In this document: positions 7,072 to 17,191 of the stretch, piece by piece
Numbering within the stretch: the first letter of the stretch is position 1
Layout: every line of letters begins with the position of its first letter
NCBI GenBank assembly: GCA_016235815.1
Contig: JACRIM010000046.1
Location: 23,856-87,855 of the forward strand
Length of the DNA: 64,000 nt
DNA from: Planctomycetota bacterium
GTDB lineage: Bacteria > Planctomycetota > Phycisphaerae > UBA1845 > UTPLA1
Reading direction: 5' to 3'
Made by a program: the position numbers and the translations under genes
Notes under the pieces: generated by a model
The model's input: the letters and a program-made list of their open reading frames with translations, nothing else
Databases searched by the model: none
What the model was told of the DNA's origin: nothing

Positions 7072-9263
7072 CGCTTCTCCGGGCGGCTCGTCGCGCCGGG
7101 GCTGAACAAATCGTCCGCCTGCTCTTCCAAACGGGTCTGGGTCTGGCGGTTCACGTCGGTTTGCAGGCGAATCACGTCACGCAACATCCCCACCGCCTCG
7201 TTGTATCCCTCCCATTTTAGCATGTTGGCCAGCACAGCGTTCATTTGTTGAATCAATCGGCCCATGTGCTGCTCCACATCCTCAGCGCCAGCGCGGTCAA
7301 ATGCCGGTCGCAGGCGCTCCATCGCATCGGCGGCGGCCGGCACGTCGAGATTCACCAGCGTTGTGAGCGGATCGATAACGCCGCCTTCGAGACGCTTGCG
7401 CACCGGACCATCGGCAAGTTGATTGACTTTCAACTCCGCGAAGATCTGCTCGAATTGCCGGCGCACTGTTTTCAGCCGACCGATCTGGGCACGCTGCGCC
7501 GATTGTTCGCGGGCGTATGCCGACGCGAAGTCAGCCGCGGCCATCCCACCGGCCGCGCGGTCGTGAAGATCCTCGACGCGCTTCTTGAGCTGTTCCTGGC
7601 TCTTAAGCAGTTGCTCAAACTCGCGACGCCATTCGCTCTCGCGGCGACTCAGTTCGGCGAGGAACTCCTCGGGCGTCACCACGCGAAGCAGGTAGGCGGC
7701 CGACTCGGCTGTGTTGGTCAGCGTGGCGGACGAGCCTTCAACCGGGCGAGTGGACACACCCGCAGGTTGGTAATCCGTCGCGCGCACACCGAGCCGCACC
7801 TGATCGCCGATCTTCGCGCCCAGCGCGGACATCGGCCATGCAAACGTCTCGGCATAGCGCGTCATCTTCGGCTCGAAGCGCGGGAGCTTTTCGGATTGGC
7901 CCGCCGTCGGTTGGGTCGTGGCGGCGTCGCCCGCAACGGAGACCTGAAACAAGAGTTCCGCGGAGCGAAGCGCAAGGTTGTCCTCACACTCGACGGCGAC
8001 ATCCAGCACGGCCATCGGCGTCACCATTTCTCCGGCGCCGGGCAGCGAGAGACGCACCTTCGGCGGCGGATCGTTCTGCAACCGAATGGCCAGCGTGACC
8101 GGGTGAAGATCAGACAATCCACCCTCGTCCTTCAGGTCGAACGAATAGGAGCCGCCGGTCTGCGGCGCGAATTCGCAATGAAGCGATTTCCCCGACTCGA
8201 TCGTTGCTTCGGCAACTCGCGTGCCGGCGTGCTGGAGCGATGCAGCGGTGACGGCCTTGTTCGAGACGGCGTCAATGCGAATGGTCGAGCCGCGAAGCGC
8301 GTCGATCGCGGTTTGATTCACCGGAAATTTCGTCGGAGCCGCCTCGGCATAAGCGGGCGGACTGACCGTCACCGTCAACTCTGCAATCCCGGGGCGCTCG
8401 AGGGCCAGCACGTCGTACCAGTTCGTATGCTCGTCGACGCCGAACTTGGCCACGAGAAATCGGAGCTTCATGGAGGCCGTGAGTGGACCGTATTCAAGGA
8501 GAAACTGATCGCGGCCGCGCTGGGCCATGTCGCGTAACAGCGTCTTGCCATCAGGAAGCTCGATCTCGGCGCGAAGCGTGGTGGGGATTTCTCCTTCGGC
8601 CGTGGCAACCAGCGTGAAGTCATCGCCCAGCGGCCAACGAATGCGATTCTGCGTAAGCCCCTCCACAACAATTCGCGTGCGCGAAGGCCATGCCGTGTCC
8701 TGAAGCAACAGGTCGCGGGCGATAAATGCGGCGATGTAATCAGGCGACAATGTGCAGGCCGCAAGCGCGATCGCAATGGCGCCGACCCCCACCAGCGCGA
8801 ACCTCCGGTGGCGCGACGCGTTAAACAACTCCGGCATCGGTGATGCGGCCACGGCCCGCGCAGCGCCCTCAATGACAGCCCGAACCATCGCCGGCGAATC
8901 GCGCTTGGAGTCGGGCGGCGATTGTGTGAACGAAACGGCGGTGAGTAGTTGGTCACGCAAATCCGGCCGGGCGCGTTCGACGAGTGCGGCGATGTCTTCC
9001 GTGGTTATACGAATGCTCAATGGCCGCACGATGAATTGCCAAAGGTGGTAGCCGACCGTCGCGACGACCATGACGAGCAACGCCGCACGCGGCCCCGTGC
9101 CGAGAACGAGCATCAGATCCAGCGCAAGGTGCAAGGCAACCATTCCGACGAGCACGGCAGCGCAGCGTGCAACGCCCGCGAGAAGCAGCCGACCGCGCAG
9201 CCGCCGACCCAGTCGGTCCAGGGGCGCGAACGCATCACGTTGAAATGCGGCGGTCACATCCAT
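7068..9263 (-). CDS. Large membrane-anchored protein, DUF4175-like
   Basis: 731 residues. There are two N-terminal membrane segments (about 25-75), then IRITTEDIAALVERARPDLRDQLLTAV, a third membrane segment near 150-170, a long beta-rich exported region (about 180-500), and a helical C-terminal part (about 535-720). The architecture resembles the DUF4175 family found with MoxR/VWA genes in planctomycetes and alphaproteobacteria; that assignment is from memory. It starts 3 nt after the VWA gene and overlaps the coiled-coil gene by 4 nt. Confidence 0.65.
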   Translation of the reverse strand: MDVTAAFQRDAFAPLDRLGRRLRGRLLLAGVARCAAVLVGMVALHLALDLMLVLGTGPRAALLVMVVATVGYHLWQFIVRPLSIRITTEDIAALVERARPDLRDQLLTAVSFTQSPPDSKRDSPAMVRAVIEGAARAVAASPMPELFNASRHRRFALVGVGAIAIALAACTLSPDYIAAFIARDLLLQDTAWPSRTRIVVEGLTQNRIRWPLGDDFTLVATAEGEIPTTLRAEIELPDGKTLLRDMAQRGRDQFLLEYGPLTASMKLRFLVAKFGVDEHTNWYDVLALERPGIAELTVTVSPPAYAEAAPTKFPVNQTAIDALRGSTIRIDAVSNKAVTAASLQHAGTRVAEATIESGKSLHCEFAPQTGGSYSFDLKDEGGLSDLHPVTLAIRLQNDPPPKVRLSLPGAGEMVTPMAVLDVAVECEDNLALRSAELLFQVSVAGDAATTQPTAGQSEKLPRFEPKMTRYAETFAWPMSALGAKIGDQVRLGVRATDYQPAGVSTRPVEGSSATLTNTAESAAYLLRVVTPEEFLAELSRRESEWRREFEQLLKSQEQLKKRVEDLHDRAAGGMAAADFASAYAREQSAQRAQIGRLKTVRRQFEQIFAELKVNQLADGPVRKRLEGGVIDPLTTLVNLDVPAAADAMERLRPAFDRAGAEDVEQHMGRLIQQMNAVLANMLKWEGYNEAVGMLRDVIRLQTDVNRQTQTRLEEQADDLFSPGATSRPEKR

Positions 9264-9266
9264 CGG

Positions 9267-11711
9267 TCAGAGCAGCTTGCCTTTCTTGCGCAAAATCCAC
9301 TCAAGCGTCAGGAACGCAACGAGTACGGACAGGACATAGTAATTATCCCACAGCGGTCGCGGTCGCTCGCGGGTGACATAGGTACGGCTTCGATCGGGAA
9401 TCAGCTCGGGCAGGCGCGAGGCCTCGTCGATGTCGAAATACGCACCAGCGACGGCCTGTGCGAATTGCCGCAGGACATCACGATTCATCGCGGTGTTTCG
9501 CATTTCGAGATCGGGCTGCATCACCGCGATATCGCGCGTGCCGAGCGTCTCCGGACCCGAGCCGGGCAGACGCACGGTCAGCCGCGTAGCGCCGGTGCGC
9601 TCCGCGGTGAATCGTCCTTCGTAATATCCTTCTCGTGCCGGCGTCGGCGTGAGTGTGATGGTGCGTTTGGTCGAATCGGCGCCATCGGGCGGAGCGACGT
9701 CCGCGCTCACCTGCGGTAGCAGCATGGGGTTGAACTGTTCGTCCAGCGCGCGAACCGTCACCACGACGGACTCGCCAAGTTCATACTGATCCTTTGCGGT
9801 CTGAATGAGGCACCGCGTCTTGCCGCCGAGAAGTTTGCCCTCGACCAGATACCGAAGAAGCTGCGTCCAGAATCGGTTGAAGTAGACGTCGTCCGTCCGC
9901 CGCCAGCGCCATGTCGAGTTCAGTCCAAGGAACGCCGACCGGCCGACGCCCACGAACTGCGTGGCCAGCAGCACATGCGACCCAAAGGCACTGACCATCC
10001 GAGGATCGCTGTGGCGCAGCAAGACCTGAGCCACCGGCTTCTCGCGTCGAACGGGATAATGCCAATACGCGCCGTCCAACGCAGACCAAACGGCGCGATT
10101 GTCTGCCGGTACGTCGGACATTCGAAGAAGCGGGTCGCCGATGACCGCATCGGGAATTTGCAGCGGCCACGAACGGGTTTGATAGTGGCCGAGGTCGTTC
10201 ATGGTGATCTCGGCGTCCGGGTCGGGAACAACAGGCAACAACTCCACCAGCGCCGTCGTGTTCGGTGAGCGCAGGAACTTTCCCGTGTACTTGTTCCCCG
10301 CGGAATAGAGCAGCCCGCCGCCGTGATCGGCCACGAATGACACGAGCAGACCGCTCAACGTCGGCGACAACTCGGATGGATCGACGTCCATCAGGATGAC
10401 GGCATCGTATTTGAACAGAACTTCCTGTTTCGTCGGAAGCTCGGTGATCACCGTTGTTCCATCGCGCACGGCCTTCTCATCGGCCGATTGCAACCAGCAG
10501 GAGACATCCACCGACTTATCGCGTTCCAGCATTCGGGCGAGATAGCGATAGTCGTAACTCGGCGCGCCGGCGACGAGCAGAACGCGCATCTTGTCATCCA
10601 GGATTTGCACCGATGGCAGCAATTCGCGCTCGTTGTCGGATGCCACTGACTCACCGGGGAGCTTCGGTATCCGCGCGGTGTATGCGGCCTTTCCCGGCTT
10701 GGCGAGCTTGCGCTCGAACACCGCCGGTGCAAGCCGGCCGTCAACGTCGGGGTGAATCGTCTTCGTATCCACGACCTGCGGATTCGCCGCGTCACCGACT
10801 TTCTCAAGAAGCTCAACGGTAATGGGGCCGTCGCCCGTATTTTTCGAATCGATACGGACCGACACTGAGAACGGATCGTTCTTGAACACGGCTCGCGGTG
10901 CGGTGATCTCAGTAATGGCCGCGTTAATCGGATCGGCCGGATCGCCCACGCCGACGACATAGGACGGGATTCCCTTCTGCCTGAGCATCGAGGCGATGGC
11001 GGCAACCGGCTCTCCTTGATTGAAGCCACCATCCGTGAGAATAACGACACCCGCGATGGGCGCGCCGCCGACGGTGTCGATCGCTCCGCGGACCGATGCG
11101 GCCAAATTCGTGGCCGGACCGACTGGTTCAAGCACGATGAGGGGCGGCGCATCCGGCGCCGTGGTCGTGTCGGGATTTGCAAACTGGCCGATCATCGAAG
11201 CGGATTCGCTGAAGGCGAAGAGCCGCGTGGCGTTCTTTGCGGCAAGCCGTTCAATAAACGTCGCGCCATCGGCGGACAAAAGCCTGTCGACAAGCTGACT
11301 CCTCGATGGAGCCGGCGCATCCGTCTGTCGCGGACCGAGGAATTGCTCCACGCGCTTCGCGTCGTCCGGATTTCGATATGCGTCGATCAGCGACATGCTC
11401 GCGGACGAATCTGCGAGCACGAGCGTGCAAGCCTCCTGACGCCGGTGGACATAGTTCACGAGCACCGGTTCAAGCCCGATGACGCCGAGGAGGATCAGCA
11501 CAATTGCACGGCAGACGATCATCGACCATCGCAGGGATCGCGAAACCGTGCCGCGGGCCTCGCGCTGATACAACCAGAATACGGCATAGAGAATGACAAC
11601 GGTCGCGATAACGCCGACCAACAGCGGGTTGCCGGAGGACCAGCGGGCAAATTCGACGTGCTGCTCGACGCGTTGAGTGCGAAGCGACTGGGCAATCAGG
11701 AGCGGCGTCAT
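9267..11711 (-). CDS. VWA-domain membrane protein with possible GATase-like region
   Basis: I start it at ATG 11711, which overlaps the stop of the BatA-like gene (ATGA); the longer open frame upstream is an overlap artefact. Two N-terminal membrane segments (about 25-80) are followed by a von Willebrand A fold with a MIDAS motif (LADSSASMSL, DxSxS) and a later TDGGFNQGEP loop. A middle domain (about 420-600: VLLVAGAPSYDYRYLARML, VILMDVDPSELSP) resembles the class I glutamine-amidotransferase-like domain common in these proteins. The C-terminus is a membrane segment and a basic tail (LRKKGKLL). It probably acts at the membrane with the BatA-like protein and MoxR. Confidence 0.8.
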   Translation of the reverse strand: MTPLLIAQSLRTQRVEQHVEFARWSSGNPLLVGVIATVVILYAVFWLYQREARGTVSRSLRWSMIVCRAIVLILLGVIGLEPVLVNYVHRRQEACTLVLADSSASMSLIDAYRNPDDAKRVEQFLGPRQTDAPAPSRSQLVDRLLSADGATFIERLAAKNATRLFAFSESASMIGQFANPDTTTAPDAPPLIVLEPVGPATNLAASVRGAIDTVGGAPIAGVVILTDGGFNQGEPVAAIASMLRQKGIPSYVVGVGDPADPINAAITEITAPRAVFKNDPFSVSVRIDSKNTGDGPITVELLEKVGDAANPQVVDTKTIHPDVDGRLAPAVFERKLAKPGKAAYTARIPKLPGESVASDNERELLPSVQILDDKMRVLLVAGAPSYDYRYLARMLERDKSVDVSCWLQSADEKAVRDGTTVITELPTKQEVLFKYDAVILMDVDPSELSPTLSGLLVSFVADHGGGLLYSAGNKYTGKFLRSPNTTALVELLPVVPDPDAEITMNDLGHYQTRSWPLQIPDAVIGDPLLRMSDVPADNRAVWSALDGAYWHYPVRREKPVAQVLLRHSDPRMVSAFGSHVLLATQFVGVGRSAFLGLNSTWRWRRTDDVYFNRFWTQLLRYLVEGKLLGGKTRCLIQTAKDQYELGESVVVTVRALDEQFNPMLLPQVSADVAPPDGADSTKRTITLTPTPAREGYYEGRFTAERTGATRLTVRLPGSGPETLGTRDIAVMQPDLEMRNTAMNRDVLRQFAQAVAGAYFDIDEASRLPELIPDRSRTYVTRERPRPLWDNYYVLSVLVAFLTLEWILRKKGKLL

Positions 11712-13960
11712 GCAACGGCCCTCCTGCCAAAGTGCCAGGCAAGCCCGTGCTCGATCATCAGGACTGTCACCGCCAAGAGAAGCAGCGACCACCAGAATTC
11801 CTGCCGCGTCGCCGATGCATCGGCCGTGAACGCGCTGACATCGCGAACATAGTCGCACTTCAACTCGCCCGCTGCCGCTTCCAGTCCGCTGCGTCCGGCC
11901 GGGGCAAGATCCGATTCGCGCGAATCGGGATTCACGGCAATGAGGGTGCGGGCCGGATCTCCCGCAGCCGTCATGAGTTCGAAGGACCACACGCCGCATT
12001 GCGCCGCGCCGTCATAGCTCCATGCAGCGGAAGGACCATCCGCGATCAGTGTTATTTCGGGATCAACCGGATAATTCGGTGAACGAAGTCGGGCGGCCGG
12101 CTTGAATTCGGAAGGATCGCACGGAAGCACCAGCGGATTGCCGACCGTCACGTGCGTCGGCGCGGATTGTGCGCGCGACACGGAGGATGCCGCCTCAAGT
12201 AGCATCGGAACATAGCTGAAATTCGCGGCCCAGTCATTCCACTCTTGATCGGCGGAAGTCGTAATGACCAGCACAGTCCCGCGGCCGAACGAACCGATCA
12301 CGATGGCCGGCGAATGCTCGGGATTGTCATACCGAGCGAGCACCTGCGGCCCGGCGGTTGCGGGCTGCGTCGTCGGCGCCGGTATTTCAACGGCCGTGAA
12401 CTCAAGCACGCGAACCGTACGAAGCAATTCCGCGAGCGGACCGGCGAACGAACGAAGGATGGGATGATTCGCATCCCAGTCTCCGGGGTGAAACGGCTGT
12501 TGCCCGGGCGCGGCAACAACCGAATCGCGAATCATGACCGGAAGCAGCCCGCGACCCTCGGCGAACAGTTCGCGGTTGTAGAACTCGGCATCAATCTGAT
12601 CGCCGGTGAAGACGATAAGCCCCCCGCCGGCGCGCACGAACGACTCCAACGCCTGACGCGCACCAGCGCCGATGCGATTCACATTTGCAAGAATGGCGAG
12701 CTGATAGCGATTCCACTCCACGCCGTCGAGTTCATGTTCGGTCGTCGTCGTGATATCGAACCCGCTCGCCGCACGCCCGGCAGGGCGAAGGGCCGTTCGC
12801 AGCAGATATGTCTCATCGCGTAGCGGATCGCTGCCCGGCTCGCCGTTGACAATGAGTGCGTGAATCGCAGAAACAACATGCGCGCCGATGCTTCGCGTGT
12901 TATCGAGCGCCAACTGGTCGGACGATGCGGCCGCGCCGGCAAGCTGCAATCGAAGCTGATTCGGACCTTCCACCGGAATGGTCACGTCGATCGGCTCTCG
13001 CACGGTCTGATTCGGGCCGATTCGCGGGATGATCACCGGCGGCAGCGTCTGTTCGGCGATCGACGCGGTGAGTTCGAGCTGCTCCACGGCGGTGGATGAA
13101 AAGTTGGAAACGGCAACTTCAAACCGCGCGGGGACTCCGGCAGCGACCTGTGGCTGCATGGCCGCAAGATCCGTCAACGCAAGGTTCTTTGGTGCATCCG
13201 CCGACACATCGACCAGCGTCACGCGACAGGCCTTATTCTTCGCAATCAAATCCGCCAGCGGCGCGAGCGCGGGGCACGTTGGTTGATCGGCCGTCTTCGT
13301 CCAGTCAACGCGCTGAAAGTCAGACACGATGTAAATCGCGGTGTTGGCCTGCGACGGCGCGGCGCGAACAAGCTGCGCGACGGCCTGCGCTGCATCCGAA
13401 AATCGCGCGGCCACTTGCGACGGAACGATTCCCTCCAGCGCATCCTCGACGCGCCGGGCATTTTCCGGAGCGAGGCTCGGCAGCGCACACAGCGCCTGAC
13501 GCGGCCGACTGGCAAGCACCAGCGTCAACGTGTCTGCCGGTGAATCGTTTGCGGCCGCATGCGCGATTTGCTTCACGGCGGCCGTGGCGTGAGAAAACAC
13601 CGTCTGCCCATCGCCGACGCGGCAACCCATGCTGAAGGAGTCGTCCAACAGGATGATCCGCTCTGTTCGGCCGAGCGAGCCTAGCAGGGAACCGACCGTG
13701 CCGGCCGAGAGAAACGGCCGGGCCACCATCAGCGCGATCAACAGCATCGCCAGACATCGCAGCGCCAGAAGAATCAGTTGCTCTATCCGCACGCGCCGAC
13801 GATTGTGACGGTGTGCTTCAAGCAGAAACTCCATCGCGGCCCACTCGACGCGGCGAAAACGTCGCTTCGAGAGAATATGAATGAGAATCGGGCTTGCCAC
13901 GGCGGCGGTGCCGGCCGCAAGCGCGGGATTTAGCAAAAACGTGGAGAGCCAGGTCAGCAC
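11708..13960 (-). CDS. BatA-type VWA membrane protein
   Basis: I start it at GTG 13960, preceded by GGGAGGG at about 6 nt; the frame extends upstream to 13990 without a better signal. The N-terminus has the double-membrane BatA motif (FLLNPALAAGTAAVASPILIH followed by LSKRRFRRVEWAAMEFLLEA). The VWA domain follows with MIDAS DDSFSMG and a VSDFQRVDW loop. The middle has a beta-rich region and a GATase-like part (ILANVNRIGAGARQALESFV, GGGLIVFTGDQID). A final membrane helix ends the protein. It follows the DUF58 gene by 61 nt and is coupled to the next VWA gene. Confidence 0.85.
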   Translation of the reverse strand: MLTWLSTFLLNPALAAGTAAVASPILIHILSKRRFRRVEWAAMEFLLEAHRHNRRRVRIEQLILLALRCLAMLLIALMVARPFLSAGTVGSLLGSLGRTERIILLDDSFSMGCRVGDGQTVFSHATAAVKQIAHAAANDSPADTLTLVLASRPRQALCALPSLAPENARRVEDALEGIVPSQVAARFSDAAQAVAQLVRAAPSQANTAIYIVSDFQRVDWTKTADQPTCPALAPLADLIAKNKACRVTLVDVSADAPKNLALTDLAAMQPQVAAGVPARFEVAVSNFSSTAVEQLELTASIAEQTLPPVIIPRIGPNQTVREPIDVTIPVEGPNQLRLQLAGAAASSDQLALDNTRSIGAHVVSAIHALIVNGEPGSDPLRDETYLLRTALRPAGRAASGFDITTTTEHELDGVEWNRYQLAILANVNRIGAGARQALESFVRAGGGLIVFTGDQIDAEFYNRELFAEGRGLLPVMIRDSVVAAPGQQPFHPGDWDANHPILRSFAGPLAELLRTVRVLEFTAVEIPAPTTQPATAGPQVLARYDNPEHSPAIVIGSFGRGTVLVITTSADQEWNDWAANFSYVPMLLEAASSVSRAQSAPTHVTVGNPLVLPCDPSEFKPAARLRSPNYPVDPEITLIADGPSAAWSYDGAAQCGVWSFELMTAAGDPARTLIAVNPDSRESDLAPAGRSGLEAAAGELKCDYVRDVSAFTADASATRQEFWWSLLLLAVTVLMIEHGLAWHFGRRAVA

Positions 13961-14021
13961 GCGGCCCTCCCGGGTGGTCGCGGCGAACACGCTCGCGGAT
14001 TAATTACGAATGCGGGATTGT

Positions 14022-14945
14022 TCACGCGCGGGCCTTTACCCAATGCGACCGCGCGGTGAAGTATCGGCGGAGCGCGATGTCCAACGGGTCCGTCGTGGAC
14101 AACTCGACGAATTCAATCTTCGCACCGGCGCAGGCCCCTCGAAGGCGCGTGACAAACGCATCCAGCGCGGCGAGGTAGCCCTGCCGAAGCGACTGCGGGT
14201 CGATCAGCAGGTTTTGATTGACAGCCTCCAGCCCTTCGAACAACGTGTGATCCTGGAATGGAAACGTCCGCTCATCGGCATCGAGCAGGTGCATCACGAT
14301 GACTTCATGATTGCCATGGCGCATCGATTGCAACCCGGCGATCAACTCGTCCGCGTCCGCGAGCAGGTCGGAGATGATGACAACGATGCTCCGCCGGCGG
14401 AGGTTTCTCGCCAACTCCGCAAAGAGTGCCTTACCGCCGCTCGGGTGTTCGAGCCGAGCCTGCTCCAGTTGTCGTATGATGGAATGCAGATGAGCGTGGT
14501 GCGACTGTGGGGCCACGTTGGTACGGATGCGGTCGTCAAAGAGCATCATCCCCACGGCGTCCTGCTGATGCGTGAGTAAGTACGCCATCGACGCCGCAAG
14601 GGTCGCGGCGTATTCGAATTTCGTGAGCCGATCGGGGCGGAGTTGCTGCGTCGGATAGCGCATGGACGACGAGCAATCGACGATGACGTGCGCCTGAAGA
14701 TTCGTCTCTTCCTCATATTGTTTGATATAGAAACGATCCGTCTTGCCATAGACCCGCCAGTCCAGGCGGCGAAGGTCGTCGCCGGGGACATACTCCCGAT
14801 GTTGCGCGAACTCGACGGAGTACCCGCTGTACGGACTGCGATGCATTCCGCTGATAAAGCCCTCAACGGCATAGCGGGCGCGCAATTCCAGATCGCTGAT
14901 GCGAGCGAGTACGTCGGGCCGCAGATAATTTCTGGATTCCGCCAT
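14022..14945 (-). CDS. DUF58 domain protein
   Basis: 307 residues, typical length. It has the family core YSVEFAQHREYVPGDDLRRL followed by DWRVYGKTDRFYIKQYEEET, then a VWA-like domain with MIDAS DCSSSM (Asp90). DUF58 proteins are regular neighbours of MoxR ATPases and are thought to act with them on metal-ion or complex assembly. It lies 27 nt downstream of the MoxR gene on the same strand. Confidence 0.92.
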   Translation of the reverse strand: MAESRNYLRPDVLARISDLELRARYAVEGFISGMHRSPYSGYSVEFAQHREYVPGDDLRRLDWRVYGKTDRFYIKQYEEETNLQAHVIVDCSSSMRYPTQQLRPDRLTKFEYAATLAASMAYLLTHQQDAVGMMLFDDRIRTNVAPQSHHAHLHSIIRQLEQARLEHPSGGKALFAELARNLRRRSIVVIISDLLADADELIAGLQSMRHGNHEVIVMHLLDADERTFPFQDHTLFEGLEAVNQNLLIDPQSLRQGYLAALDAFVTRLRGACAGAKIEFVELSTTDPLDIALRRYFTARSHWVKARA

Positions 14946-14972
14946 GCAGAGTGCCGCGTGATGTTCAATGCG

Positions 14973-16031
14973 TTAGAGGTTCACGGTCTTAGCCACGCGC
15001 TCGTCCTTGAGCAGGCCCTCGCCATGCGCCGGGCTGTGGGCGAGCAGATCCTGAATAAGCTTGTCCGGCGTGTAACCCTCGGCCTGCGCGGCGAAATTGG
15101 TAATCACGCGATGGCGTAGCACCGGGGCCGCCAATGCCCGAATGTCCTCCGTCGCAACATGGTAGTTCCCGCGAAGCACCGCCCGCGACTTCGCGCCAAG
15201 GATCAGGAATTGCACGGCCCGCGGACCCGCGCCCCACGCCACGTTTTTCTTTACGAACTCCGGCGCCGATGGTTCGGACGGACGCGTTCGCCGCACAAGG
15301 TCCAGCGCATGCTTCACAATCGGCGGCGCGGCCGGGACGCGACGCACCACGCGCTGTAGTTCGAGAATCTCCTCAGCGCTGATCACGCGTTCCACCGCCT
15401 GCGTCACTTCCGTGGTCGTGCTTGTGGCGATTTCAAACTCCTCGTCGTAGGTCGGGTACCCGATGTAGATCTTGAACATGAAACGATCCTGCTGCGCCTC
15501 GGGCAACGGGTACGTGCCTTCCTGCTCGATTGGGTTCTGCGTGGCCAGCACAAAAAACGGCGCGGCCAGGGCATGACGAACGCCGCCGACCGTGACCTGC
15601 CGCTCCTGCATCGCTTCAAGCATCGCGGCCTGTGTCTTGGGCGGCGTGCGGTTGATCTCATCCGCGAGAATCACGTTCGCAAAGACCGGCCCGGGCAGGA
15701 ACTTGAACGCGCGCTGCCCGCTGCTGCGATCCTCGGCAATGACCTCGGTACCGGTGATGTCGCTGGGCATCAGGTCCGGCGTGAATTGAATGCGATTGAA
15801 CGCGAGATTCATGCACCGCGCGAGACTGGAAATCATCAACGTCTTGGCCAGCCCGGGGACGCCTTCAAGCAGGCAATGCCCGCCCGCGAACAGCGCAATC
15901 AATAATTGCTCGATGACCTCATCCTGCCCCACGATGATCCGACGCAGCTCCGTTCGAAGCCGTTGGAAGGCGTCGCGAATTTTCTGCGCGGCGGCGAGAT
16001 CAGCGTTGTCCGGTGTATTCGATTGCATCAT
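14973..16031 (-). CDS. MoxR-family AAA+ ATPase
   Basis: 352 residues. Walker A is GVPGLAKT (57-64), Walker B is VILADEINR (Asp124, Glu125), sensor 1 is [22 protein letters not shown], and a lid domain follows. MoxR ATPases are chaperone-like partners of VWA proteins; here DUF58, BatA-like and VWA genes follow directly. Two ATGs are adjacent at the start; I keep the first. Confidence 0.95.
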   Translation of the reverse strand: MMQSNTPDNADLAAAQKIRDAFQRLRTELRRIIVGQDEVIEQLLIALFAGGHCLLEGVPGLAKTLMISSLARCMNLAFNRIQFTPDLMPSDITGTEVIAEDRSSGQRAFKFLPGPVFANVILADEINRTPPKTQAAMLEAMQERQVTVGGVRHALAAPFFVLATQNPIEQEGTYPLPEAQQDRFMFKIYIGYPTYDEEFEIATSTTTEVTQAVERVISAEEILELQRVVRRVPAAPPIVKHALDLVRRTRPSEPSAPEFVKKNVAWGAGPRAVQFLILGAKSRAVLRGNYHVATEDIRALAAPVLRHRVITNFAAQAEGYTPDKLIQDLLAHSPAHGEGLLKDERVAKTVNL

Positions 16032-16090
16032 GAAATGCTCTCATTCGTTCGAGTTAGGCCCCCACGGCACACACCAGTCGGCGAATTCGC

Positions 16091-17191
16091 CTACCGCTGC
16101 ATGATCGGGAGCGTGTTGTACGGCAATTGCAGAATCATCAGGCTGACGGCCGTGCCATAAATCTTGCCGACGCCGTCGCCATCCCATGCCCCATCATCCT
16201 CCTGCGTCGCAAGCAGGTGCGCCGAGACCTTCGGGTAATAGTCCTTCCATTCATTCTCTCCGGCGAGGTACATCACCTGCGCCAGATACATGTGCGCATA
16301 AAACCAGTGGCCCCACGTTCCACCGCGGCGATCGCCGATCCCGATGTTTTGCTTGCAATAGCGCAGGGCGTTGAGTGCCAGCGGATTGTCATACTGCCCG
16401 GCGTTAAACCAACACGCGACGGCGGCCGCGGTGATCGGCGGGCGCGAGCCGGACATTCCGACGCGATAAGCGATGCCGCCGTCGGGCTGAATCGAGTTCT
16501 CCAGATACTTCATGGCCCGATCGACGACGGTCTTCGGAACGGCGATGCCGGCGTTTCGCGCGGCTCGCATGGCTTGCACCTGCGTAATCGTGACAGAGCC
16601 TTCGTCGCCGTTCATGTCCGGCGTGTACAGCCAGCCGCCGAGATTGCTCTGCGAACGCGCGATCAGGTCGACGCCGCGTTGAAGCGTGTACTTAATCTCA
16701 GCAAGCCGATCAGTGTCCTCCTCCATGCCCATCATCTCCGCGAGAAAGAGCATGGAAAACCCGTGGCCGTACATGGAACGCGTCTCTTCGTCACCCGCAC
16801 GGCAGATCAACCCGTTCTTCTGCGTCGAACGCAGGATGTACGTCATCGCCCGGCGGATATTCGGTGAGTATGGCCCCTGCGTCGGCGTACTGCCCGAACT
16901 TGCGAATGCCATGCCTGAAAGCGCGGTCATGGACACCGGGTACGAGCCCATGTGACCCGTCTCGCGCAGGGCGCCGTCCGAGCCTTGCTTCGCCGCGAGA
17001 TACTTCAGCCCCTTCTGGATCGCGACATCGATTTGCGGTGTGACCAGCGGCGGGAGTTTGGGCGGCGGCTTTCCCATGGAGGGAAGTGAGCAGAGCAAAA
17101 GCTGCACCGCCACCACGACGCCGAAGGCGCAAGCCCATCGACTGGCATGGCCGTTGGCGGTGTTCGCAACATTGGTCTTACCCGTGCTCAC
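16091..17191 (-). CDS. Prenyltransferase/squalene-oxidase-like repeat protein, exported
   Basis: 366 residues from GTG 17191, which overlaps the upstream stop (GTGA). A hydrophobic export segment lies near residues 19-38. The rest is alpha/alpha repeats of the terpene-cyclase/prenyltransferase type, with QKGLKYLAAKQGSDGAL, DRAMKYLENSIQPDGGIAYR and QEDDGAWDGDG (QxxDGxW-like repeats). No catalytic DxDD motif is seen, so a binding or scaffold role is as likely as catalysis. It lies 59 nt upstream of moxR in the same operon. Confidence 0.8.
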   Translation of the reverse strand: MSTGKTNVANTANGHASRWACAFGVVVAVQLLLCSLPSMGKPPPKLPPLVTPQIDVAIQKGLKYLAAKQGSDGALRETGHMGSYPVSMTALSGMAFASSGSTPTQGPYSPNIRRAMTYILRSTQKNGLICRAGDEETRSMYGHGFSMLFLAEMMGMEEDTDRLAEIKYTLQRGVDLIARSQSNLGGWLYTPDMNGDEGSVTITQVQAMRAARNAGIAVPKTVVDRAMKYLENSIQPDGGIAYRVGMSGSRPPITAAAVACWFNAGQYDNPLALNALRYCKQNIGIGDRRGGTWGHWFYAHMYLAQVMYLAGENEWKDYYPKVSAHLLATQEDDGAWDGDGVGKIYGTAVSLMILQLPYNTLPIMQR